Below are positions 1-5,946 of a stretch of 12,730 nucleotides of DNA, one piece after another. The DNA is from Anaerolineales bacterium (GTDB taxonomy: Bacteria > Chloroflexota > Anaerolineae > Anaerolineales > E44-bin32). The notes below the pieces were generated by a model. It was not told the origin of the DNA and did not search any database. It worked only from the letters and a program-made list of their open reading frames with translations. The stretch is from the NCBI GenBank assembly GCA_011772595.1, contig WVZH01000191.1, forward strand, positions 7,536 through 20,265, given 5' to 3'. Both the position numbers and the translations under genes were made by a program. Numbering within the stretch: position 1 is the stretch's first letter; each line of letters begins with the position of its first letter.

Positions 1-962
1 ATGACTTGTGTGATACGACGGGGATCAGCATCTACGATCGGAAAATCAGGCGGGAAGTCAACCACCAAGCGATGGATGTCCGTCAGAAATTGCATTTCGT
101 TGGCAATTTCTCCGGCGAGAATAGGTAAGCGAACGGGTTGGAGTTCAATAATTAGCTGGCCTACATCAATGAGAGACGAATCCAGGATGTCGCCGATCAT
201 CGTCTGAAGATTATTACACTCCTCATCGATCAAGTGTAAGAACTCGGCGCGCTTCTCCAAGGACCACTCTATTTCATCCAACAAAAGTGCTGTGGAATAT
301 CCCTTGATAGCAGCAAGTGGCGTCCGCAGTTCGTGGGAGAGTGTTGCCATGACCTCTGAACGAAGACGATCTACATGCTCCTCCTCACGCATAGCATCTG
401 CCTCAGCCTCTAGACGGTCACGATCAATTGCCAGCGCAATCAAATCGGCAAGCGTTTGTATAAAAGGCAAGTCATCAACTGTGAAATCAACTGGTCCCTT
501 TAATGATTCAAGCACTAAGACACCCAGTCGGCGATTGCCCACTTGGACCGGTACGCCTACGGCACTGCGTGGAGTATCCTTGGTGCCCAATGCCCTATGC
601 ATAATCGCACGGTTTTCTGCACTCATGTTCTCCATCGCACGACTTACTTCTTTTGAAGTTGTCAAGAGAAGAGTATTCCCATCTTCATACACCTTACCCG
701 TGATTGACTCACCCACTTCAATCGTAATCGCCCCCACAATTTCCGGGTCGTACCCGAAAAACACCTCTGCTCGAAGGAGTCCCATCAGGGGGTCCCAAAG
801 CATAACAGCTCCTGCATCCACTGAGTCCAGCACATTGCTGAAGCTCTCCATAACCCCACTCAACAATTCATTAATATCCAAGTGTGAGGTGAGCGCTTTT
901 GCTACCTCAGTGAGCGCCTGCAATTCACGTTTGCTACGCTCGAGCTCATTTCTAACTGACAT
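1..962 (-). CDS. GAF-domain sensor histidine kinase, 3'-truncated by window edge
   Basis: The visible 320 residues read MSVRNELERSKREL at the N-terminus. They contain a short coiled-coil-like start, a GAF sensor domain at about 20-175, a linker helix at about 180-200, and a HisKA dimerisation domain whose H-box is VMATLSHELRTPLAAIKGY. His210 is the expected phosphorylation site. The last visible residues (DADPRRITQV) are where the N-box of the HATPase_c domain begins, so most of the ATP-binding domain lies outside the window. The ATG at 962 is the first start after an in-frame TAG 27 bases upstream. No transmembrane segment or signal peptide is seen, so it is probably a cytosolic kinase that senses a ligand or redox state through GAF. 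The ligand and partner regulator are not visible. The gene reads away from the candidate origin to its right. Confidence 0.92.
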   Translation of the reverse strand, partial: MSVRNELERSKRELQALTEVAKALTSHLDINELLSGVMESFSNVLDSVDAGAVMLWDPLMGLLRAEVFFGYDPEIVGAITIEVGESITGKVYEDGNTLLLTTSKEVSRAMENMSAENRAIMHRALGTKDTPRSAVGVPVQVGNRRLGVLVLESLKGPVDFTVDDLPFIQTLADLIALAIDRDRLEAEADAMREEEHVDRLRSEVMATLSHELRTPLAAIKGYSTALLLDEIEWSLEKRAEFLHLIDEECNNLQTMIGDILDSSLIDVGQLIIELQPVRLPILAGEIANEMQFLTDIHRLVVDFPPDFPIVDADPRRITQV

Positions 963-980
963 TGAGATTTCTCGACACTG

Positions 981-1009
981 AGGCTACTCTTGGCCAGGAA
1001 AATTGTCAA
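981..1009 (-). promoter_or_regulatory. Possible promoter of the histidine kinase gene
   Basis: On the minus strand a perfect TTGACA (1004-1009) is followed after 17 bases by TAGCCT (981-986), which is a weak -10 match (3 of 6). Transcription would start near 974 and leave a leader of about 12 bases before the ATG at 962. The -35 element and spacing are good and the -10 is poor, so this is a tentative call. Confidence 0.3.
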
Positions 1010-1169
1010 CCAAAAGCACGTTTGTAATCTTGATCCAGCGTCTATTAAAAGGAGCACACCCAACCCAGACGATAAGCTTTCCCTGAAGAACTTTTAGCGA
1101 TCATGTTGTAATACGCCTTCACAATGTATAACGATAAACATGTTTATCCATATAAGGAAGAATCATTCG

Positions 1170-1202
1170 TAGTAGTAGTAGAGCTTGTGGATTTGTGGAA
1201 AG
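1170..1202 (-). promoter_or_regulatory. Putative DnaA-trio tract with adjacent box pair
   Basis: Top strand TAG x4 at 1170-1181, AGCT spacer at 1182-1185, then TGTGGATTT (1186-1194) and TGTGGAAAG (1194-1202), which overlap by one base. On the minus strand this reads box-box-spacer-CTACTACTACTA followed by the AT-rich side. This matches the known arrangement for loading DnaA onto single strands at an origin. Confidence 0.5.
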
Positions 1203-1454
1203 ATGTTGCTATAAATGTCATCAAGCCCTAGGGGTGGTATCTAATTGGGGGAGTTAACCCACCGGTAGGGGTATGTTGAGTGAAAACATTCCACAGCTCC
1301 GATGTGGAGACTTTCTGGAGGATTATTCAATTCTTGTGTCGATGTGAGCACATATCCAGGGTTGTGGGTGCTGTGGTGGATTGACCCCATATGTGGGGGT
1401 GCGTGTGTTGTATTGAGGGAAAGGCTTCCAAGGGTTTTCCCCAAAAAAAGCGGG

Positions 1455-1463
1455 TTATCCACA
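1455..1463 (+). promoter_or_regulatory. DnaA box, perfect TTATCCACA
   Basis: Exact consensus DnaA-binding nonamer in the context GGTTATCCACAG. It lies 21 bases from a second identical box in the same orientation, so both face the same side of the helix. Confidence 0.75.
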
Positions 1464-1475
1464 GTTTTGACCAGG

Positions 1476-1484
1476 TTATCCACA
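1476..1484 (+). promoter_or_regulatory. DnaA box, perfect TTATCCACA
   Basis: Second exact consensus nonamer, again as GGTTATCCACAG. Two such 12-mers within 35 bases are most unlikely by chance. Confidence 0.75.
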
Positions 1485-1542
1485 GGGAATTATCGGTATA
1501 AGGGTGAATAAAAAACGCTCAGGGTGAAGGGTGGGGTGAAAG

Positions 1543-1576
1543 AAAGAGCACTCCGCAACTCACGGAGTGCTCTTTT
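1543..1576 (-). terminator. Rho-independent-type hairpin, possibly bidirectional
   Basis: A perfect 13-bp stem (1543-1555 with 1563-1575) encloses a 7-base loop, CAACTCA. Read on the minus strand the stem runs into a T-rich tail (CTCTTTCTTTC). On the plus strand it ends in CTTTT. It lies downstream of the minus-strand pseudopilin gene and would shield the DnaA-box region from that transcript. No plus-strand gene ends into it. Confidence 0.6.
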
Positions 1577-1863
1577 AGGCAACCAGAGAATAGGAAGGAA
1601 AGTCTACACGATCCTAGTCGATATTTATATTTTCTGATGTCTCGAACAGCGTACCGACACTTTTCAGTGATCCCTATTCGTTCGACCTGGAAGGTCGGCC
1701 TGATAGGAATTCAGGTATGATCGCCGTGCACGCACTTACACTTGTTCGATGACCGGCATAGACCCAGGTACTTCGATGGTGATTGACGAGTTGTCGATTG
1801 GACTGATCTTGATGATTTGATCATCATCAAGTCAGGACCAAATCGTCGTTCTCCACCAGGTTG
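1577..1863. other. Intergenic stretch downstream of the pseudopilin gene; no convincing gene
   Basis: It contains a 6-bp hairpin (CGACCT/AGGTCG, 1683-1697) and a perfect 9-bp stem with a 6-base loop (CTTGATGAT/ATCATCAAG, 1808-1831). On the minus strand, short coding-like stretches in two frames follow the pseudopilin stop. One ends in ITIEVPGSMPVIEQV and a stop at 1736-1738. They may be remnants of a longer C-terminus or a second gene. I do not call a gene here. Confidence 0.4.
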
Positions 1864-2376
1864 TTACTGACAGAGCGCTACTTTCCAGACCTGGTTGTGG
1901 CTAACGTCCTGGCATACAGCTTCATGACCAACCAGTTCCCAGGTCACATGGTTGCCATCGATGTACACGGAGTAGCATCCGTCTTCTGTAAGGCCGGATT
2001 CGTAGATGAAATAATCTGTGCCGGCCTTGATGACGAACCCTTGGATATCAGCGGAAGCATCGAAGGAACCGTAGTTGAGCCCTGGGAGAAGGGTGCAATC
2101 CGCGTGCTGATCGCACTGAGCTGCACCTTCTTCCTCCACCAGGGTGACGCATAGGTCCTCGCTCGGCGATGCTTGCTCATCTCCCGGCTCTTCGAGCCAC
2201 GCATCACAGACTGAGGGATCCAAAGTGTTGACCATGCGGCAGAAGATGTAGTTGGCGCGCTCAGTCATCGGGATGAGGATCATGATGCTGAGCAACAGCA
2301 CAGGCGGGAAAAGCACTGTATATTCGATAAAGGCTTGCCCTCGTTCGCTTTTCCTCAAGAGATCTCGGATCTTCAT
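1864..2376 (-). CDS. TadE-like pseudopilin with cysteine-rich extracytoplasmic domain
   Basis: The protein has 170 residues. The N-terminus MKIRDLLRKSERGQAFIEYT carries the Tad/Flp prepilin cleavage motif G/xxxxEY (Gly13, Glu18, Tyr19). It is followed by one hydrophobic helix (about 20-37), as in TadE-family pseudopilins processed by a TadV-type peptidase. The remaining 130 or so residues are outside the membrane, acidic around 60-85, and contain eight Cys (46, 57, 76, 88, 94, 134, 155, 169), so disulfides are likely. The ATG at 2376 is chosen over an upstream ATG at 2469 because AAGGAG (2386-2391) lies 9 bases before it and the cleavage motif falls at the usual distance. A c-di-GMP riboswitch lies in its leader, which fits surface-attachment pili. 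No other tad gene is in the window, so it is an orphan here. The C-terminal domain is not recognised. Confidence 0.8.
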   Translation of the reverse strand: MKIRDLLRKSERGQAFIEYTVLFPPVLLLSIMILIPMTERANYIFCRMVNTLDPSVCDAWLEEPGDEQASPSEDLCVTLVEEEGAAQCDQHADCTLLPGLNYGSFDASADIQGFVIKAGTDYFIYESGLTEDGCYSVYIDGNHVTWELVGHEAVCQDVSHNQVWKVALCQ

Positions 2377-2488
2377 TTTCCTACTCTCCTTACTATTTTG
2401 GTCCGCTTCTTGGGCGAACCAGGTTTGAAAAGTGCAAGCCCCATGGTTATGTCTCTTGTGGACAGCCATGGGGCCGGAAAAACAAAGC

Positions 2489-2603
2489 GGTGTGTCTGAT
2501 CCTCTTCGGCAGCTGGCTGTCCTGGCTTCTTGCGAAGCGTTAGACCCTGTAGCTTTGCGTCCCCGTCTTTCGACGGGTTTGCCTTTATCGGAGGTTACAC
2601 ACC
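2489..2603 (-). ncRNA. Class I cyclic-di-GMP riboswitch (GEMM-I) in the leader of the pseudopilin gene
   Basis: On the minus strand the closing stem is GGTGTGT (2603-2597) with ACACACC (2495-2489). Inside are the family hallmarks in order: AAAGGCAAACC, a P2 stem capped by a GAAA tetraloop (CCGTCGAAAGACGG), the highly conserved GGGACGCAAAGC, a GGGTCTAACG segment, and a final CCAGGACAGCCAGCTGCC arm corresponding to P3. It lies about 115 bases upstream of the pseudopilin start codon and on the same strand. A U-rich tract (minus-strand reading of 2478-2486) follows the closing stem. A possible -10 element (TATATT, minus strand of 2633-2638) lies a short way upstream. Whether ligand turns the gene on or off cannot be decided by eye. 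Confidence 0.9.
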
Positions 2604-3048
2604 GGGAACTTATTTAGTTCTATCTGCCTGACAATATACTAGCACAGCATCGTGAAACCCGACCTTACGAGCACCTTACGGTCGTGTGTAGGACTGTGGG
2701 ACTACCAAGAAATAGGCAGCGGGGCACCAGGGCACTTAGGCCCCTTGGACATTATTTCCTTGGTGCCCTGGTGCTCCGCTGCCTAATTGTTTGATCCCAT
2801 AATACGGAATTCAGGGCAAGAGTTTACACGCGAGGCGGTTTGTGCGAGAATGAGTATGGACTTCGAAGAAACTTGTCTATCTCGGAGATCCACAAAGGTT
2901 GATTTAGGGAATAATCACGTCTCAAGATTTCGTTATCATCCTTGGGTCCAGAGGGACGACCGCGCCGAAGCGTGAAAAGCAACGATCAAAATAAATGAGT
3001 GTTGTAGTCGTTGGCAGACCTTTTATTCGAGGGACTGATTAAACGCGG
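2604..3048. other. Divergent intergenic region between pseudopilin leader and ECF operon
   Basis: This 445-bp gap carries the promoter region of the riboswitch leader at its left end, a long hairpin at 2714-2785 (listed separately), and about 260 bp before the ATPase start in which I see no gene. An open frame at 2787-2975 begins with TTG, has no ribosome-binding site and no recognisable protein features, so I reject it. I see no recognisable riboswitch on the plus strand and no clear promoter for the transporter operon. The best -35-like element is TTGGCA near 3011, without a good -10. Confidence 0.4.
2714..2785. repeat. Long imperfect inverted repeat (hairpin)
   Basis: Arms 2714-2735 and 2764-2785 are 22 bases each and differ at one position, where RNA would form a G-U pair. 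The loop is about 28 bases and has some further pairing near the stem (AGG with CCT). Flanking T tracts are weak on both strands. It sits between divergent promoters, where no terminator is needed, so it may be a dispersed intergenic repeat or a bidirectional insulator. Confidence 0.6.
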
Positions 3049-4698
3049 ATGCAATTGGACTCAGCGCCCTTCCCCCTTGTTGTCGAGAATTTATCGTGTC
3101 GCTATGAGACACGTGAAGAACTTGCTTTAGGGGATATTTCCTTCGAAGTAGAAGCAGGTCAAATCGTGCTCATCGCGGGTACGAGCGGGAGTGGGAAGAC
3201 CACTTTATTGCGTTGCATCAACGGGCTGATCCCAAGGAGCTACAAAGCTGAATTAAGTGGGCGTGTCCTGTTAGATGGACAGGATTTCAGCGATGAGCCT
3301 TTGACTCAAATTTCGCAAATCGTTGGCACTGTGCTCCAAGATCCCGAGCGACAGATCCTGGGTGCCTATGTCAGAAACGAAGTTGCCTTCGGGTTGGAAA
3401 ATCTTGGGATACCCCGCGACGAAATCATCAACCGCATTCAAGACACACTTACACACTTAGGAATATCGCATCTCCAGGATAAGCAAACCTTTAACCTCTC
3501 GGGAGGCGAGAAGCAGAAAGTGGCCTTGGCTGGTGTGATGGTTATGCAACCCAGCATCTTGGCACTTGACGAGCCGTTAGCCAACCTGGACCCTACCAGC
3601 GCGCGAGAAGCCTTGGCCTTGATACGGCGATTAGCCGATGAGGGGAAAACAGTACTCGTCATTGAACATCGCGTAGAGGATGTACTGAGTCTCGATCCCG
3701 ACTTGGTGATGCTCATGGAAGGGGGACGAGTGACGTACATGGGCTCGGCGGAGGGCGTGCTCCAAACCGCAGACTACCGCGCAGTCAAATTGCCCGCGCC
3801 TGTGGTCATAGATCGTGCCCTGAACGCGGATCCTGTCATGGCTCAGGCGCAACCACCACCGGCCGATTCCGAAGCGAAAGCATTGGTCGAATTCGAGGCT
3901 GTCTCATTCAATTATCCCGGTGGTCCCGAGGTGATAAAGGATGTCAGCCTCGCGATCCGGCAGGGAGACATCATCGCCTTGCTCGGGCCGAACGGCGCGG
4001 GCAAGACAACGCTGGTCAAGCACGCCATTGGATTGCTGAAACCTGTGAAGGGACGTGTGCTGCTGGGAGGGAAAGACTCGAAGGAAATGACCATAGCCGA
4101 GATGGCTCACAACGTTGGCTACGTCTTCCAAAGTCCCAGGCATATGCTGTTTGCGCCCTCTGTGCGGGATGAGCTGGCTTTCGGCCCTCGAAACCTACGT
4201 TTCGGTGAGGAGGAGATCGAGGAAAATATTGAACAGGCTCTGACAGTAGTCGGTCTGCTCGAAGAAACCGGTCGTGCACCGCTGGCGCTTAGCTTCGGAC
4301 AACAGAAGCGTGTCACCATTGCTTCTGTTTTGGCGATGCGCAGCCAAATTCTGGTGATGGACGAACCCACTGCGGGCCAGGATTATGCCAACTACATGAA
4401 CTTTATGGATTCTGTCGTGGGATTAAGGGGCGATGACGGGAAGGCGTACAGCTTTGCGGCCATCGTTTTTATCACCCATGACCTAGACCTGGCAGTAACC
4501 CATGCCAACCGGATACTGCTGATGAGTGACGGAAGGATCGTGAGCGACGGTCCACCGCAGGAGGTGCTAGCCGACTTCGATTCCCTGAAGCGGAGCAGAA
4601 TCATTCCTACTTCTTTATTGAAAGCGAACTTGGAGCATCTGGACAAAACTGGGGCCTTCATGAGGGCGGAGGCCTTGGCTCAAGCCCTGCGGGCCTGA
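3049..4698 (+). CDS. ECF transporter double ATPase (EcfA1-EcfA2 fusion type)
   Basis: This 549-residue protein contains two ABC ATPase domains in one chain and energises the ECF importer encoded with the next two genes. Domain 1: Walker A GTSGSGKTT (44-52), Q-loop Q97, signature LSGGE (150-154), Walker B LALDEP (171-176), H-loop His207. After a Pro/Ala-rich linker (about 245-280), domain 2: Walker A GPNGAGKTT (313-321), Q361, signature LSFGQ (414-418), Walker B LVMDEP (435-440), His477. Both sites look catalytically intact. An in-frame TAA nine bases upstream fixes ATG 3049 as the earliest start, and its ribosome-binding site is weak. Gene order is A-S-T. Fused ATPases of this type are common in Chloroflexota and some archaea and actinobacteria (family knowledge). 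The substrate is decided by the S component. Confidence 0.95.
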   Translation: MQLDSAPFPLVVENLSCRYETREELALGDISFEVEAGQIVLIAGTSGSGKTTLLRCINGLIPRSYKAELSGRVLLDGQDFSDEPLTQISQIVGTVLQDPERQILGAYVRNEVAFGLENLGIPRDEIINRIQDTLTHLGISHLQDKQTFNLSGGEKQKVALAGVMVMQPSILALDEPLANLDPTSAREALALIRRLADEGKTVLVIEHRVEDVLSLDPDLVMLMEGGRVTYMGSAEGVLQTADYRAVKLPAPVVIDRALNADPVMAQAQPPPADSEAKALVEFEAVSFNYPGGPEVIKDVSLAIRQGDIIALLGPNGAGKTTLVKHAIGLLKPVKGRVLLGGKDSKEMTIAEMAHNVGYVFQSPRHMLFAPSVRDELAFGPRNLRFGEEEIEENIEQALTVVGLLEETGRAPLALSFGQQKRVTIASVLAMRSQILVMDEPTAGQDYANYMNFMDSVVGLRGDDGKAYSFAAIVFITHDLDLAVTHANRILLMSDGRIVSDGPPQEVLADFDSLKRSRIIPTSLLKANLEHLDKTGAFMRAEALAQALRA

Positions 4699-4772
4699 GC
4701 CGACATCCGAGAGGCGGAACGGATTTTCTGCCACACGAGGACCACTTTATTCATCACGAGGAGGAAATGCTC

Positions 4773-5882
4773 ATGGAAAACAAATATGTTCGCGGACTTC
4801 TCATCGCCGCAGCCAGCACAGTAGGTCTTGGCGTCCTATTGTGGATTGGGGAGCTGATTGCGAATGCATCGAGTCCGGATGCCTTCGGCCTGGCAGCTCA
4901 AGGAATGTTGGGAGTCGGGGGCTGGCTGACCTGGCTCATCATCGGGGGTGTGGTGCTTTTCCTCATCTACGTCCTCTTTGCCGATGCCGAAATGTTTCAA
5001 GTCGGAACGCGCGAAGTGGTGATGATGGCCATCGGCGCCGGTCTTTACGGCGTGCTATCCTGGGTCTTCAACATTATCCCGGTACCGTCCGTCAGCCTGG
5101 TGGCCTTGAGACCGGTTGTGGCGATTCCGATCTTCTTTGGGTTCGCCTTTGGACCGACGGTCGGTTTCTTTGTAGGAGCCTTCGGCAACGTCCTCGGCGA
5201 TGCCCTCACCGGCTGGGGCGTTTTCCCCGTCTGGGATATCGGCAACGGCCTGATGGGGATGGTGCCGGGCCTGGCTGGGATGTACCTGCGCGACCAGATC
5301 CGCGGCCAAGTACGCACGCTACAGTGGGTTGCGGCTGCTATCCTGGCTGTGGCTGTCATTTTGCCGCTGGTCAACCCCAATATTATTGACCCCTGGTCTG
5401 GCGAGGAAGCCAACTTCGGGGCTTGGTGGTACGTAATGTTGGTGGTCCTTGTGGTGATGCTGGGCATGTCCCTGGCACCCAGCTACTGGCCGTATGTCCT
5501 TGGACTGCTCACCCTAGCGTTCATAGGGTTTGGAGTTCTCGAATACGTGAACAACGGCTGGTCGACGGGTGTGCTCGTGGTCTGGCTCGTCGCTGTCCTG
5601 CTTGCTGTGATCGCGTTTTACGTTAACTCCAGAACCGAGAGGATCAGCGACTGGTTGGAAGACCGGGAAACGACCGCCCTTGTGGTATGGGGCACCCTGG
5701 GTGTCATCGTGGGCATCGGATTCGCCTCGATGGCCGACATCTGGATCAATGGCTATTCCTTCACGACGGCGTTCATCGGGGAATTCATCCCTGCCGCAGG
5801 CCCCAACACGCTCTTCGCTGTGATCTTGACGCCACTCCTATACGCCGCCTGGAAGCAGGCGCGAGCGCGTGTCGGTCGATAA
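4773..5882 (+). CDS. ECF transporter S component (substrate-binding membrane protein), oversized
   Basis: The 369 residues are strongly hydrophobic with about 10 membrane segments. Residues 80-175 look like the core of an ECF S component, with an amphipathic start, then ALRPVVAIPIFFGFAFGP and GFFVGAFGNVLGD. The end (about 305-365, with GEFIPAAGPNTLFAVILTPL and a basic tail) resembles the last helices of that fold. Between them (about 183-285) are extra hydrophobic helices absent from the usual S proteins of about 200 residues, and the N-terminus carries two further helices. Two ATGs are possible. AGGAGG at 4759-4764 is 8 bases before ATG 4773 but only 2 before ATG 4767, so 4773 is preferred. 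The substrate is unknown. Proximity to SAM/nucleoside enzymes makes a nucleoside or SAM-derived compound a reasonable guess, nothing more. Confidence 0.8.
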   Translation: MENKYVRGLLIAAASTVGLGVLLWIGELIANASSPDAFGLAAQGMLGVGGWLTWLIIGGVVLFLIYVLFADAEMFQVGTREVVMMAIGAGLYGVLSWVFNIIPVPSVSLVALRPVVAIPIFFGFAFGPTVGFFVGAFGNVLGDALTGWGVFPVWDIGNGLMGMVPGLAGMYLRDQIRGQVRTLQWVAAAILAVAVILPLVNPNIIDPWSGEEANFGAWWYVMLVVLVVMLGMSLAPSYWPYVLGLLTLAFIGFGVLEYVNNGWSTGVLVVWLVAVLLAVIAFYVNSRTERISDWLEDRETTALVVWGTLGVIVGIGFASMADIWINGYSFTTAFIGEFIPAAGPNTLFAVILTPLLYAAWKQARARVGR

Positions 5883-5900
5883 AGGGAACTCCAGAGGATT

Positions 5901-5930
5901 CGAGGGGATGCGGTTCGCCGCATTCCCTCG
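5901..5930 (+). other. Intercistronic hairpin between S- and T-component genes
   Basis: A 13-bp stem (5901-5913 with 5918-5930) with one G-U-type mismatch and a TTCG loop lies in the 64-base gap. There is no T tract, so it is more likely an mRNA-stabilising or processing element than a terminator. Confidence 0.5.
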
Positions 5931-5946
5931 ACCAGTGTAGTCCACG

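Larger units (their letters stand above)
1133..1484. other. Candidate chromosomal replication origin (DnaA boxes, DnaA-trio tract, AT-rich unwinding region)
   Basis: Two perfect TTATCCACA boxes lie at 1455-1463 and 1476-1484, 21 bases apart and in the same orientation. A related TTTTCCCCA lies 20 bases further left at 1435-1443. On the minus strand a tandem pair of degenerate boxes occupies 1186-1202 (AAATCCACA and CTTTCCACA). It is followed by AGCT, four CTA triplets (1181 down to 1170), and an AT-rich stretch down to about 1100 that includes TTATCCATA at 1144-1152. Box, short spacer, CTA/TAG trios, then AT-rich DNA is the order and polarity of the bacterial basal unwinding system known from Bacillus subtilis. 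Weaker TGTGG-type motifs are scattered from 1287 to 1400. No dnaA or dnaN gene is in the window. A DnaA-regulated promoter cluster or secondary DnaA-binding locus is the alternative. Confidence 0.6.

Noticed and set aside
292..981. Long plus-strand open frame of 229 residues
   Set aside because: It is the antisense shadow of the histidine kinase; the translation is Ser/Arg-rich with no domain features.
1241..1511. Short open frames in the DnaA-box region
   Set aside because: Both strands give low-complexity translations without ribosome-binding sites, and they overlap the box cluster.
1861..2154. Plus-strand open frame opposite the pseudopilin gene
   Set aside because: It starts at TTG without a ribosome-binding site and mirrors the minus-strand gene, which has a clear prepilin motif and ribosome-binding site.
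2377..2469. N-terminal extension of the pseudopilin starting at ATG 2469
   Set aside because: It lacks a ribosome-binding site, would put 31 polar residues ahead of a standard prepilin leader, and lies within the riboswitch expression platform.
2432..2617. Plus-strand open frame over the riboswitch
   Set aside because: It is the reverse complement of a highly conserved structured RNA and has no ribosome-binding site or protein features.
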